From Adiantum capillus-veneris (lineage: Eukaryota; Streptophyta; Polypodiopsida; Polypodiales; Pteridaceae), in NCBI GenBank assembly GCA_014529385.2, contig CM043943.1, positions 154,229,092-154,293,091 on the forward strand: 64,000 nucleotides of DNA, written 5' to 3'. The position numbers and the translations under genes are program-made. The notes under the pieces were generated by a model, which saw only the letters and a list, made by a program, of their open reading frames with translations, had not been told where the DNA came from and did not search any database. Of the stretch, positions 1-11,351 are shown one piece after another (within the stretch, counting starts at the first letter, position 1; each line of letters opens with the position of its first letter).

Positions 1-245
1 GCCTTATGGTATCTGATTTTTCTTTCTTTGTCTGGAACTTGAAGAAATTGCATGGTCACTCTATTCTTCAGCTCCACCGCTGAGTAGCCTACAAACCTGG
101 ATGTGAGGTTGTTGATCACTGGCGCAAAGATCTTCGTTCGCCACGTGAAGAATCCCGTGTAGAAAGATTCTTCAAATGCCAACATATTGCTTGATGGTAA
201 AAGCATACATCTAGCATAGAAGCTGTAAAGTAGTTCTTCGGAAGG
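1..245 (-). pseudogene. Downstream part of a large retroelement-type accessory protein (runs off the window)
   Basis: An uninterrupted minus-strand reading frame of about 80 codons, rich in Phe, Arg and Leu (for example SFYARCMLLPSSNMLAFEES), runs from about 245 to the window edge. I do not recognise the family. It lies downstream, on the same strand, of the long decayed protein at 721-3938. Only the foldback repeat at 281-710 and a stop-broken stretch separate them, so it is probably the C-terminal part of that same protein or the next part of the same element. No function is assigned. Confidence 0.45.
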
Positions 246-280
246 CTGACTACTTAGATCAATAGCATAACCCCTTCAAA

Positions 281-710
281 TTAGGAAAACTTTGGACTCA
301 CAAAGGGGCCCTTTAAGGAGTTTGACTTTACCTCTCTCTACCAAAACGGGCGCATGGATAAATTTTTGCAAACAAACTCCAAAGTTGGCGGAGGTTTGAC
401 AGTTAGAATGTCCTCTTCAAGCTCTATCTATTGATATATAACACGCCATGAGATTCCTCATATTTTATTCATTTAGATTCCGACAGAGTTGTCACATCAT
501 AGGTGAATCAAAAAAAGAATCTTCTAAAATATGAGGAATCTCATGGCGTGCTATATATCAGTAGATAGAGCTTGAGGACATTCTAACTGTCAAACGTCCA
601 CCAACTGTGGAGTTTTTTTGCAAACATTTATCCATGCGCCCGTTTTGGTAGAGAGAGGTAAAGTCAAACTCTTTAAAGGGCCCCTTTGTGAGTCCAAATT
701 TTGCCTAATG
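281..710. repeat. Foldback element: two ~190-bp inverted arms around a ~50-bp spacer
   Basis: The arm at 281-470 is an almost exact reverse complement of 521-710. Both contain, in opposite orientation, blocks such as GGACTCACAAAGGGGCCC, CCAAAACGGGCGCATGGATA and CACGCCATGAGATTCCTCAT. Differences are a few substitutions and 1-3 base indels. No coding capacity is seen. The structure fits a foldback-type MITE. Its RNA would form a hairpin of nearly 190 base pairs, a potential small-RNA source. It interrupts the minus-strand coding sequence on either side. Confidence 0.9.
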
Positions 711-720
711 GTTACCTTCT

Positions 721-3700
721 AAAAATGACATCCATGGGGCTCTTGCTTGTTGTGGCTCATTAAAGACTTGGATGCATGTGAGCAACATTCTACAGATTGT
801 AAATAGCATTGTGCAGGAGAGATCCGGTAGACTGTTAAAGAAATACATGGCGCCCGTTAGGGTTTTCACCATGTATTCCTCTGTTTCTTGTCCTCTCTAT
901 GGAGCTGGCAGTCTTGGGTAGTTAAGCCAAGTTGGCCTCTTCTTTGTCAGTGCTTCATGCTCCTTCCATGTCCTTACTCTGGTACATGAAAAAATGTGGG
1001 ATCTCTTTGCAGGGCTGCAAGTGCTCTTGTGAATAGAATCAGGTATCTTGGATTCTTGTTCAGCCAGCTTAACCTCCACTTTGGGTGGTCTTTATCTACG
1101 CCATCTTCTTGCATGTCTTTGTACAGCCTCTCTTTTACCTGTAGTAATTCCACTTTGATGAAAGGGTATGGTAGGGATTACTGATGCCATTGCGCATTGA
1201 TCTGATTGGGAGTGAGTTGAGTGACGTTGATAGGGTGTAGAAATCTCAACTCCCAATCCATTACAACTTGCCACTACTCATCCACCTCTTGGGTGATCTT
1301 ATCTTTCAGTGTGTATTCTTCAGCTTTTGACAGATGGACCATAGGCACTGTGTCTGCATCTGTGATGTTAATATGAAAATCCTCTTCACCACTCAGCTCT
1401 CCTATGGACTGTGTCTCAAACTCAACAAATGAGACCGAGGGTATGTCTATCTGCGGCGGCTCTGAAGTGCCTGCCTCTTCTTGCGTGTCTCGTTTTCCAT
1501 CTCTGAGGAGTTGGTTAACTCTCTTGAGCTCTGCTATTTCTTTCAGGAGATCTTCTTCTCTCTGGACCGGCATCAGTGCCAGGTCCCTGCACTGCTTTAA
1601 CTCTAACTCAAGGTCCTTGTTCTTCTTTTCTAGTGCCTTGTACACTTCATCAGTCCCTTTGATCGAGGCCACGGTTGTATTTTCTCTGATTTTCCGTAAG
1701 AAGATTGCCTGATCATTGATTCGTTGTTCAGTAATGTAAAGAAGCATTTGCAACATCCAATTGCAAATAATTTTTTGAGTTGACAGGGATGTCGTAAGAA
1801 GTTCATTTGTAACTTCTGTCAGCTGCTCGTCTTTTGCTTTGCAAGCATCGGATAACTTGGTGAGCAGATCACCTAACTCCTCCATTTCTTTCTGTTGTCT
1901 ATCTCTGGCTAGCTGATGCTGTTCAGCTTCTGCTTTCATCTCATGCACTTGCCTCTAAAGATCGGTGATGACAGTCATCCTGTCTTCTAACTCTCCTATA
2001 AGAGCGTCAATCACCATCTCAAGCTCTTTGGCCTTTATGTTGCGGCTAAGTGCTGTTGAACGGAGTGTCTCCGTCATGTCTTGCATCTACCGTGCATATT
2101 CATTTACTTGCAGTATAGCCTCATCATTTGACTGCCAATCCTTCTGTCTTGCCAGCTTAGTGGGTGTGCTTGCAGCCTCATGTGTGTCTTTCTGCTGCAT
2201 CGTAGCTGCTGGTTCTTCTTGCGTGGAGGTAGAGGGTTGGTCTTTTTCTTTGCCATCCTGAGGCCTTGTTTCCTCGGCAGTTTTTGGTTGAGTGGAAGTA
2301 GAGGGTGATGGCCTAGACTGTGTAGTCTCTTCAGATGTAGGGCTCACTTCCTTTTCTCGCTCAGGTTCTTTATGTTGTTGCTGCTCTTGTGTAGCAATGG
2401 CCTCTTGTGCAGATTCACTTGCCTTTTTCTCTTTAGGCTTTTGAGTATCTTCGACGGCTTTCTCTTGTTCTAGCTCTGCTTCTTTCTCTTTTTGTTTCTC
2501 GTGCTGGTCAGCCTCTTGTGCAGATTCTATTTCTTTGGTGGACTTAGAATCTTTGGCTTTCTCTTTCTCAAGTGATGGTGGTGGGCTTGGCATTGGATGG
2601 TCATGTTTTTCTGTGGGTGGTGACGTGGGTCTGGGAGACTCATAACCTTGTTCCTCAAGCTTCTTCTCTAGCCATCTCCTCGGCTTGTCTTTGTTCCTCC
2701 ACCTCTTTGGCTTTCCTAGACACTTCTGCTGCTTCCTTCAGCTTTAGGGCTTCGGCTTCTTGGTACATTTTTTCCAAACTCTCTGTCGGATCTTCAACCT
2801 CTTTTCTTGTATGATGCTTAGTCCTTGGGTCTTTAAGTCCAAGAGGCACCCATTTCTCTAGGTCCTTCCCTTCTGCTTGTCTACTACGCTGGTAGGCTTG
2901 TTTCTCTCTGTCAAAACGAGCTTGTTTTTATGCGGGCTCTTTTTGGTAGGCGGCCACAACTTTTCTTTTCATTTATTCTCTACGAGATCTCTTTTCCTCG
3001 TTATCAGAGCTCTCGCTGTTGTGCCTTTCAGGCGAGCTTTCAGGTGATTCTTCATTAGATTTATAAGATCTCTTTCCTGACCTTGTAGCTCTCGAAGACA
3101 GTTGTGCTGCCAATATCCATGTATTTTGATCAGGAGCAGGTGGTAGATTGTCGGCCATGCCAATGGCATGGTATGCTATCCTTGTCAAAACTTCTGGCGC
3201 ACCCAAGTAAGTGATCTTGCCTTCCTTCTTGGTGCCCTTCAAGGTGGTCAGGATATATTGGGCGTGGTCCACTGGTTGCCTGGTTGTCAACTTTAGAACT
3301 TGGGTAAATGTGGTGGCAACCACATGATTTGGCATAGTGTACCTTGGTGGCCTTTTTGCCAAGAAGTGGAAGTGCTGATGGTACAATCTGGTTGGCTCTT
3401 CCACCTGTTTGTGAATCAAATCCACGAAGGTAGCCACAGTTGTCTCTTTGGTAAAGGTTCTTGTGGTTTTCTTATCTCTTGCTCTCATGATCATTCCTTC
3501 TATAGGCAGTCTGAGTACCTCTACCACTATATCTTTAGTGATGACCACCTCGACCTTGTTTCCCTGAGTGTCAGATATCTGTGCGGTTCCATCTTCTTTA
3601 ATTGTGGATAGAAGCTCGTAATCTTTCTGAAAATCCACTCCGCAAGGCTCGTGTTGATAGAAATCTCTGAGTCCAAGCCTACGGTTGGCTTCTTTGGTCT

Positions 3701-3938
3701 GTGTCTTGGTAGCAACATCATATACTTCTTTGGGTAGGAGTTGCAACTCCACCTGATGCCCCTCTTCACTCTTGAATCTTCCGGTGAATACTGTAGTGTG
3801 ATGCTCTTCTAGTTGTTCTTTAGAGAGGTATGCTGCCTTAGCCGCCTTGGCTGAATCATGGTCTAGTTGATAAGCGGGCAATTCCTGCAACTTCTCCTTT
3901 TGGTTGAGCTTCTTCTTGGCCCTCTCTGTTGTTTGCAT
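721..3938 (-). pseudogene. Very long charged / coiled-coil accessory protein of a retroelement, stop-broken
   Basis: The best start is the ATG at 3936-3938. Part 1 (about 2973-3938) is a roughly 320-residue globular region of unknown family ending in a Ser/Glu/Arg-rich tail. After a TAA at 2973 the same frame continues into Lys/Glu-rich helix sequence. A frameshift near 2660 leads into a Glu/Lys/Gln/Ser low-complexity block (2087-2593). A TAG at about 2087 and another at about 1957 are followed in frame by a clear coiled coil (1274-1948). Below 1274 the frame goes on with three more stops into a Trp-rich tail. At least two breaks (TAA, TAG) look like CAA or CAG codons changed by C-to-T. The position after a palindrome-bearing leader suggests an extra ORF of a gypsy element. 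Function unknown; the env-like position is only a guess. Confidence 0.55.
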
Positions 3939-4080
3939 GGCTCCTGTTCGATGAATAGTGTGCAAAGTTAGTAGATTTGTCAGAATTTTCTTTGAAATGT
4001 CCTTTAGTCTGAAATGCTGACAATTTGGGTCCAATTTGCTTCAAATCAATTTTTGAACAAGCATAGATGCATAAAAACAT

Positions 4081-6131
4081 GCAAGGAACAAAACTGTGAA
4101 GTCAAAACAAATATTTGCAACCAAAGTAAATAATCACAATTATTTACAACTGAGAAAATTTTTTCAACTTTTTGAAAACTTGGCTTCATAGGCTTGAAGT
4201 ATATACCAAATACATGCTCTTAGTGAAATATGGGCTCATTTGGATGCATAGGGTGAAAATGGTACTAGATATTGGCTTTAGGTTTCTGAAACAGTAGATA
4301 TAAAGGAAATTTGAGATTTTGAGTTCATAATTGGTTCAAACTTGGCTAGCGGGCTTAACACATCATATACTTTGGATGTATGATGGCAAAATATCCAAAC
4401 TTCCCAATTTTGGCTAGAAAGTAAATAATCATGATTATTAACTTTTCTTCCAAAATTAATATTTTTTGGCACAAACTGGTCCTAGGAATTGTATAGATCC
4501 TGTATATGAGATATAAGGTGATTTGGATCAAGAAATGTTGTCCATAACCCAAAAATTGGTTTGCAAAGACTTCTTTGTGTTTTTTGACAATTTTCCAGGT
4601 AATGGGTGCTCATTTTGGCTCATACTTGATTTTTGGCATGTAATAGGTGTGTACACATGATAGGTGAGGTGATGCAAAAGTAAATAATTGCGATTATTTA
4701 CAACTGCGACAAATTCTTTGCAAAACTTACAAATTTTGACCTAGACATATTCCATACACCTAAAACAAGTCCCTAATTGAATTTGGTCAAGTTTGGTCAT
4801 GCCGGTGCTTTGTCGACTCTGAAATCACCGTTTTCTATGACTACACTGCCTGTTGGGTTGGTCAATCAACTTTGAAATTTTGGACTTGTCCGCAACATAG
4901 TCATGAAGCAACTTGTCCAATTCTGGCTCATTTAGAGTCAGTTTGACCCCGTATGTCGAATTTGACGCTTTGTAACCTTCAAGCCGTATTCTGCTTTTTG
5001 AGGGCTTTGCTTGATGGATTTCACCAAACCAATTATATACACTGTATATGGACCTCATAAGCAAGCCATCTGTGGAGTCAGATCGGAATTGTGGCATTTG
5101 CCAAAACCCTAGCTTTTCTACTGGGGACCCCCTCGACCCCTACCAAATGGTCAACTGATGATATAGAAAGGTTCTATTATGTTAGGGCATGCTATGGTTC
5201 AAATCCCATCTGATTTGGTCGAGCTGGCAGGCCGCTATGGTGAGTTTTTGGTCGTAGGTCTTCACTGCTCGGTTTCGATGATTTTTTCTAGAGCTTTAGA
5301 CTAGCTACCGACCATACAAAATGGGTCATTGACGAGTAAAGAACTTACCCCTCATGTCTCGTGTGAGACGGGTGCTGAAAATGGTCAACTGTGGGGTCCA
5401 AAAAAGTCGCGCAAAAAAGGCCGAAATCTCTCTCTGCAAAGGATGCAACAACTGGAAATGAGGTGATTTTAGCCTACCTTGGATATCTATACACAGACTT
5501 CCCGAACCAATTATCCCCAGATTCTCCCATTAGTCCTACTAGGCCGTGAAATCTATGTTAGACTCAAAAATTTCCTTGATTGAATTCCTGTAGCTCATTC
5601 TGCAAGAATTTTGCAAAAGTAGGCCTAACCGCCTAATTTAGGCTTCCCGCTTCCATCTTCTGATTTCATTGAAAACTTTTGTGCTTGTCCACCTTGTCTT
5701 TTTTATCACCATCGTGTCTTCTGTTTTTCCATCTGAGCTTCCGTGCTATTTATTATTAATTTTTGACCTGTTTATTTAAAAAAATCAAAGAAAATAGCAA
5801 AATGCTCTAAAAAAGTAAATTGAAAATCCAATAATTAAGAAAATCCATTGAAAAACATAGCTTTATTGTTTTTTGTTGGATTTTTCTATTTTTCAGTCTC
5901 ATTATCAATAAAAATGATGAAAAATACCCAAAAAATGACGATTTTTTTTTTTGGATAGTATATACACTATTTACACTCATCGGGAAGATATTATTAGTGA
6001 GTTTTCCCTTGATGATGAATTATAAGGGAAATATTAGGTAATTTTGCAAAAAATCACACGTTAACATCAAACTTTTTCCTCCCTCTTCAAACATTGCCCT
6101 TAATTACTTAGTACTTAGTGCCCTTCCACCC
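4081..6131 (-). other. Non-coding leader/UTR-like spacer with palindromes
   Basis: There is no credible coding frame in these two kilobases. The sequence is AT-rich, with three copies of a 22-bp palindrome in its first 620 bases. On the minus strand it lies just upstream of the accessory protein, so it looks like a retroelement leader. The stretch at about 6068-6086 reads as a purine-rich tract on the minus strand (GAAGAGGGAGGAAAAAG) and could be the polypurine tract of the gypsy element ending at about 6132. I could not match a 3' LTR to the 5' LTR at 16611-17476. Confidence 0.5.
4126..4701. repeat. Three 22-bp palindromes, family 1 (upstream of accessory ORF)
   Basis: Copies lie at 4126-4147, 4421-4442 and 4680-4701. 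Each has half-site GTAAATAATC followed by its near-exact reverse complement GATTATTTAC, with at most one or two mismatches. The spacing is about 295 and 259 bases. The same motif occurs at 15428-15449 and 15897-15918, in the leader of the gypsy element to the right. Confidence 0.85.
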
Positions 6132-6830
6132 CTCCTAGATGGCGTACTCCAGGACGACTGTGTGCATGGGTTAAACAATTGTGTCTATGAATAGCCGTGG
6201 TTAGCTCTACCATGATATGAATATCAATGCAATTCAAACCAATATGCTGTGCAAGAGCTGGGTCTTGAGTAATTAACTCAAGGGTTCCGATGTCGAGGTT
6301 TGCTATTGATGTCTTCCAAAGAGCAAATCTTGCAGCTTGTGTGCTCTCTATTTAATTGTACCATCAGGATACTTTAGCACACTGATTGCTTGAGTTATTG
6401 GTAGCTCTTTTGACTGTTGTCAAGCTTTTTCTCGCCATTGGTAGCTTGGTCTGCTTGGTGCTTCATGGTGTGATGGAGTCTTTTGAGACTTAACTCGCCA
6501 TTGCTTAATTGTTTTACGATCTGTGGAGAAGATAGGTGCTCCTTTTTCTTCCAAACCATTTCCATGTTAGGTTCCTTGCACATAGATGCCCGTTTCTCTG
6601 TTTTAACCCTTGGAACCTTCTTTTGTTTTGTCGGTGAAGTTTTAGGCACCCATATCTGAATCGGTTTATCCTTAAGTTGGTCTTTTGGTACCTAAATTTG
6701 CCTGACTCCTTGTATGCTACTTGTAGCATTTGCTTGTCAAGGGGATGGAGAAGATTGACTACTTTGTGGTTTGGTTTGCAGATTGCTTCTTTTCCATTCC
6801 TCCTTGCTTGGTGCAATTGGAACAATGAGT
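6132..6830 (-). pseudogene. Basic C-terminal tail of the gypsy A polyprotein
   Basis: Several short open stretches in shifting frames continue after the second protease-like domain. One has the repeated motif QIWVPK / VPK followed by Lys-rich sequence. Another (about 6132-6330) is an uninterrupted stretch of about 65 codons with ITQDPALAQHIGLNC near its start. Frames change at least twice. It probably belongs to the element's post-integrase tail. No function is recognisable. Confidence 0.4.
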
Positions 6831-6839
6831 TGCCCTCCT

Positions 6840-7172
6840 TTAGGTGATAGCTTTAGCTGATTTGTATCCCAATCTAATCGTCGTCTCATTCATGTGTTCA
6901 TCTGGTAAGCATAAAAATTGATGAGGACATGAACATCCATGTACTATCACGTTCAAGTTGACTACTCCCAGTGTTGGGGTTGGGTTTTTATTGCATCTTT
7001 TGATTGTTGTTATTTCTGGTGTCAATGCTTGACTTGTTGCCTTTTTGTATGTGGAATAACTTATTGCATTTACTCTAGCTCCTATGTCGACCAAAGCATT
7101 GGTGTTATGATTGTTGAGCTGTACTTTGATGCGCAGGTCCATTCCGTCTAACCAGTCATCATCTGTTGAAAC
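6840..7172 (-). CDS. Second retropepsin-like (aspartic protease fold) domain located after integrase
   Basis: The reading frame is about 110 codons. It has the retropepsin layout: a hydrophobic strand into NALVDIGARVNAIS at the active-site position, then a TLGVVNLNVIVHG flap-side strand pair, then FLCLPDEHM and a final RLG corresponding to the usual ILG. The active-site D-T/S-G is D-I-G, so catalysis is doubtful. The canonical protease of the same element lies 4.5 kb upstream, at 11352-11948, with an intact DSG. A protease-like domain downstream of integrase is unusual. It could be a domain duplication or a piece of a nested relative. The frame is open through an acidic leader (STDDDWLDG) from about 7170. 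Confidence 0.6.
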   Translation of the reverse strand, partial: VSTDDDWLDGMDLRIKVQLNNHNTNALVDIGARVNAISYSTYKKATSQALTPEITTIKRCNKNPTPTLGVVNLNVIVHGCSCPHQFLCLPDEHMNETTIRLGYKSAKAIT

Positions 7173-7204
7173 TGTGTCTTTAGGTAATTTCCATTTTCAA
7201 TCAT

Positions 7205-8460
7205 CTATTTCCAGAGTGTTGATGGGAATCGGTATCTGTTGATTCTTGAGAGCAGCTTTCCGCTTGAGTATCCAAAGCCAAACTTGGCTTCATCAATAAC
7301 TTGCCGTCGTTTAATATTTTTTTGCTTGGTTGCATGCATTCTTTCTAGCAATTCATTGGTTACTGGCAAATTGTATTTCTTTAAACGACATCCACTAATA
7401 CAATTAGCCATTGGTTCACCATCTAGGGTGGACAATTTTACTGCTCAACTTGGAGATACATATTCAATGATAAACGGTCCGTTTCCTTTTTTCTTAAACT
7501 TGGGAATGTGCTGCTTATGGGAATAGACTAAAACTAAGTCCCCTTCTTGAAGGTTTTTGTGATTAAGTGGGAATCAAAAAATTGTTTTTGATTTCGCTTT
7601 TGTGCATAGATATGAGCTACAGCAGTTAGCCTTTGCTCATCTAGCTTTTCCAAATCTTCAAGTCTTTCTGGAAATTCTTTTTCAATCCACTCAAGATAGT
7701 GTGCTACCCTTAATGTCGGCAATAGAAATTCTATTGGAAGTATGGCATCAAGACCATAGACAAGGTTAAAGGGTGTAGCCTTTAAAGCTGTTTTGAATGA
7801 AACTCGATAAGCCCATAGAGCAGCATGGAGATTCATTTCCCAGTAAGTACTTCCTAAACTAACTACTTTAGTCAGTACCGAGCTAAGAATTTTATTTGTA
7901 TGCTCAGCTTGTTTTTTTGCTTGTGGGTGATAGGGAGCTAATTTGTTATGGATGACCATAAACTCATTAAGCAAATAATAGATTACCTCATTGAGGAAAT
8001 GAGTTCCCCGTTCATTGACAATTTCTATTGGCAGTCCATATCGCATGAATACATACTCATATAGGAATGCAGCAGTGGTTCTGGCATCATTCTTTTAAGT
8101 GGCTTTAGACTCAGCCCGCTTGGTCAAATAGTCTGTATCTACAATGATATATTGAGCTTGGGTTCTATAAGTAGGTGGCTATATCGGTCCAACAAAATTT
8201 ATACCCCATTTTGCAAAAGCTCTAGACCATGTCATTGGTCTTCAGGGCATGATCGTTGTCATTTTTGCTCGTTGACAAGCATCACACCTTCGAACATATT
8301 CTTTGGCATCTACAAAAAGTGTTGGCCACCATATGCTTGCCATCAAGATTGCTTTTGCGGTGGTCTCACTAGAATAGTGACCTCCAGCTAATCCAGCATG
8401 TGCTTGTCCTATAAGCGGAATATACTCGTTTTCATTTGCACAAAGACGCAAATATTGATC
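7205..8460 (-). pseudogene. Gypsy A integrase: zinc domain, catalytic core and GPF/Y tail
   Basis: The N-terminal HHCC zinc domain is at about 8240-8451 (HAGLAGGHY, then CDACQR). The first catalytic Asp is in VDTDYLTK at about 8130. The core at 7534-8046 shows NERGTHF where the family normally has S/N-D-x-G, so the second catalytic Asp appears as Glu. The last catalytic Glu is kept in QAEHTNK. The tail contains a GPF motif near 7480 and LKKYNLP at 7205-7435. Integrase inserts the element cDNA into the genome. Frameshifts separate the zinc domain, core and tail. Confidence 0.85.
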
Positions 8461-8964
8461 TTATCCCTCTGATACAATTGGTTCCCAATAAGAGCATAGT
8501 CTCTTGCTTCAGTTCCAATTGCTCTTTGACGGTGTCTACTCATATTCTCAGGAAATGTTCGGCTCAATAAGTAAGTAACCAAGTAATTACTCCACGTAGG
8601 AACATGTGACATTTGAAACAATGTTACATGAGGTACGTTGCATAGTCTGGTCTTCCGCAAAGTGAAGTCCTATTATGGTAACATGTGCTTGATTTAGGTA
8701 CTATTCTTTTTCTTCAGGATTGATTCATAAGAGCAATATCTCGTCTCGATTTCTTTTGTATAGCCTACCAGCTAGTAATTGATACATAGCCGATTTCTCA
8801 ATTAATCCGATCGTGATAGGAAGTGGTATTTGTGAATCCACTTGAGTTATTGCCATCTATGACACAATGTTTATCGACAATCTAGGTATCATTTCCACGG
8901 AGAACAAATAGGCAGCTGGTAGATCATCGTCTACCCCTTTAGGTGATTCTCCTAAAAAAATCCT

Positions 8965-9230
8965 TTACAAATGATCTGCTCGTTGATGTGTAGTGCCCTT
9001 TTTTACAACCACAGTGAAATCAACTTTGAGAAGAATGATGAACCATCTCACTATTCTCCCTGTGCTACATGGATTGTTGACCAAATATAAGAAAACTTGG
9101 TTTTCCACAAAGAACACAAACTTGTTGGCTAATAGGTAATGTTTATAATTTTTAATGGCACAGATCATTCCTAATCCTTCCCTTTTGATGGTGGTGTAAT
9201 TCTTTTCCACCATGTTCAATTGTCGGTTAG
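8965..9230 (-). pseudogene. Gypsy A RNase H domain
   Basis: This directly follows the reverse transcriptase after a frame change at about 9216. It shows the Ty3-type RNase H pattern: DASNFAINCILAQ at the end of the preceding segment, then an E-K-NYTTIKREGLGMICAI block and a NKFVFFVENQ strand. The region between 8660 and 8965 is degraded. RNase H removes the RNA template during cDNA synthesis. Confidence 0.75.
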
Positions 9231-10340
9231 CATAAGAAATAGGAAAGTAAATTTTTTATCTCCTGGTTGAGCTAGTATACAATTGATAGCAAAATTGGAA
9301 GCATCTACATGTACGTGAAATACCTTATTCCAATCTGGTGCTTTCAATATTGGAGCTGAGGTGAGAGCTTGCTTAAGCTTCATGAAGGATTTTTTACATT
9401 CCTCAGTCCATTCAAAGTGTGTGATCAAGGTATACATGGGTTTTGCAATTATAGTGTACATGTAGATGAACCGTCGGTAATATCCACAATGCCCCATGAA
9501 GGCTTGTACCCCCTTGACTATTGTTGGTCTAAGCAAATCAGCAATGACATGAATCTTCTCAATATCCAAAGCTATGCCATTTTTAGACACTATATGTCCA
9601 AGAATTTTTCCTTGGCTTCCCATGAATGTGCACTTTTCAGGACTTAAGCAAATCCTATAAAGTCTACATTTTTCGAATACCTTTTTGAGGTGTTCAAAAT
9701 GATCATCCTGGGCAGATGAATGTACGCATAGATCATCCATATATACTTCTAAGAATTTCCTAAGATATTCTTTGAAAGCATGGCTCATCAACCTTTGAAA
9801 CGTGGGTGGAGCGTTAGTTAACCCAAACGGCACCTGATAGGAAAATATACTCCATTCTGTTGCAAAAGCAGTTTTATGATGATCTTTTGGGTCAACCAAA
9901 AGTTGATTGTATCCTGAAAAGCCATCTAAGAAGCTGTAAGCTTCTTTTCCTGCAACTCATTCTAAAACATGCTCAGTTATCGAAAGAGGAAAGTTCTCTA
10001 ATGGTAGCTGCATTCACCTTTTTGAGATTAACACACACTTGTAATTTTTCATTCTTCTTGAGTACTACCACAGTTGGAGACACCCAATCTGTGTGTTCAA
10101 TTTTATAAATGAGTTCATCTCTTCTTTTATCTTCCTGGAAAATGTTTCATTATACGTGTATGGCCTTTGTCTACTTGGTTTCGCATCATCTCTCATGGGT
10201 ATGGTATGTTGACAGATTTCTGGATCAACACCCTTGAGATCCTTGTAAGACCAAGTGAAGATATCTTGGTATTCCTTTAACAAGCTCAGCAAGAGCTCTT
10301 CTTCTTCTTCTGTTAGGTCATTCGCATGTAAGCCGGTCTA
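9216..10340 (-). pseudogene. Gypsy A reverse transcriptase
   Basis: The N-terminal part (10065-10292) holds the LLKEYQDIFTWSYKDLKGVD segment common to plant gypsy pol just before RT. A degraded stretch at 9900-10065 follows. The core (9216-9899) contains VPFGLTNAPPTFQRLM, the catalytic YMDD box (VYMDDLCVHS) and LGHIVSKNGIALD. Thumb and connection sequence leads into RNase H. The catalytic box is intact, but the frame is broken between the two halves. Confidence 0.9.
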
Positions 10341-10447
10341 GGCTCTTCTCTTGGTTTAGTCAAGTCTATCCTTTTAGCGTTTTCAGGTCCTTTGTAAGAC
10401 TTGCCCTGTTTCCATAGTTCCCTAACAGGCTGCTTGACTATAACTTT

Positions 10448-11344
10448 TCAATCTTGGAGAGTATACTTTTTGTAATGGGATGGAACATGCATTACATCCT
10501 TACCATCCTCTTCCGTGGTTTCCATTACATCCTTACCATCCTTTAGATATTTTTTCAACTCTTGATATTTCGTTTTTCGCTCGACTCGTGTCATGGTTGG
10601 CTTCTTATCCTGTGATTTTGCTTGAGTGCCCTTCCTTGTTTTTCTTGATGTTTGAGACATTTTTGAGTTTTTGTTTGAAGGATATCTGCCAGTGATTTTG
10701 TCCTTGATACAATCATTTGCATCTATCTACATCAAAAATTGTGTTTTACTGGAGACTGATGGCATAGGTCGTGTTTTCACAATTTTGGTGTCTCTTTTTT
10801 GTCTATACTATTTTTGTCTTCTTGATTTCTGGTTTGGAAAGTCAAAAAAAAATTCCTCCCCTCCTTTTAAAAGTAGCTTAGCTCTCATATGCTCTTTTTC
10901 TAACCCCGAATCTTCTGAGGTAGCTGAGTGCTCATCTAACTCATCAACTGCATCGTAATAGAGGTTTGACACGACTTGTTGAGCTTTCATTAAGTCCTTG
11001 GGTTCCTCATCTTTGTCTTCAATGTTTAGGATTGAAATCATTTGGATTGGAATTATGTCGTAGCCATCCTCATTGCAAATTTGAGTAGACATAGACATAT
11101 TTACACATACATCCATTGTCGCCAAAATTTGAGTCCACTCGAATGGCTTAAACAAATGCTCTGGAAAGGGTTCAGGTACATAGGCTTCGTCTGTGTAGTC
11201 CCTTTCTAGGATACATTCTTCTCGTCTTAAGCTTCCGTTTTCTAAAGCTCCACACATCCAGATAGGAGTGTCTTTGTTTAACCAGGATGGAAGTTTATTT
11301 TCAGCCGAAGAGACTGAATCAAACTCTTGGATGGGTGTTTTCAA
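10448..11344 (-). pseudogene. Gypsy A linker between protease and RT
   Basis: Two open stretches. The one at 10808-11344 (178 codons) is acidic, with WMCGALENGSL and a DAVDELDEHS segment. The one at 10448-10660 is Lys/Thr-rich. Neither shows a recognised domain. Similar poorly conserved linkers lie between protease and RT in other plant gypsy polyproteins, so this is assigned by position. A frame change lies between the two parts. Confidence 0.5.
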
Positions 11345-11351
11345 GACATCT

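Noticed and set aside
721-3938. Calling the long protein an envelope-like ORF
   Set aside because: No signal peptide, membrane segment or glycosylation-rich ectodomain is visible; it is charged and coiled-coil.
9369-9647. Plus-strand frames across gypsy A (for example 9369-9647, 12307-12645, 7239-7526)
   Set aside because: They lie antisense to clear RT, linker and integrase coding sequence and have no protein-like pattern.
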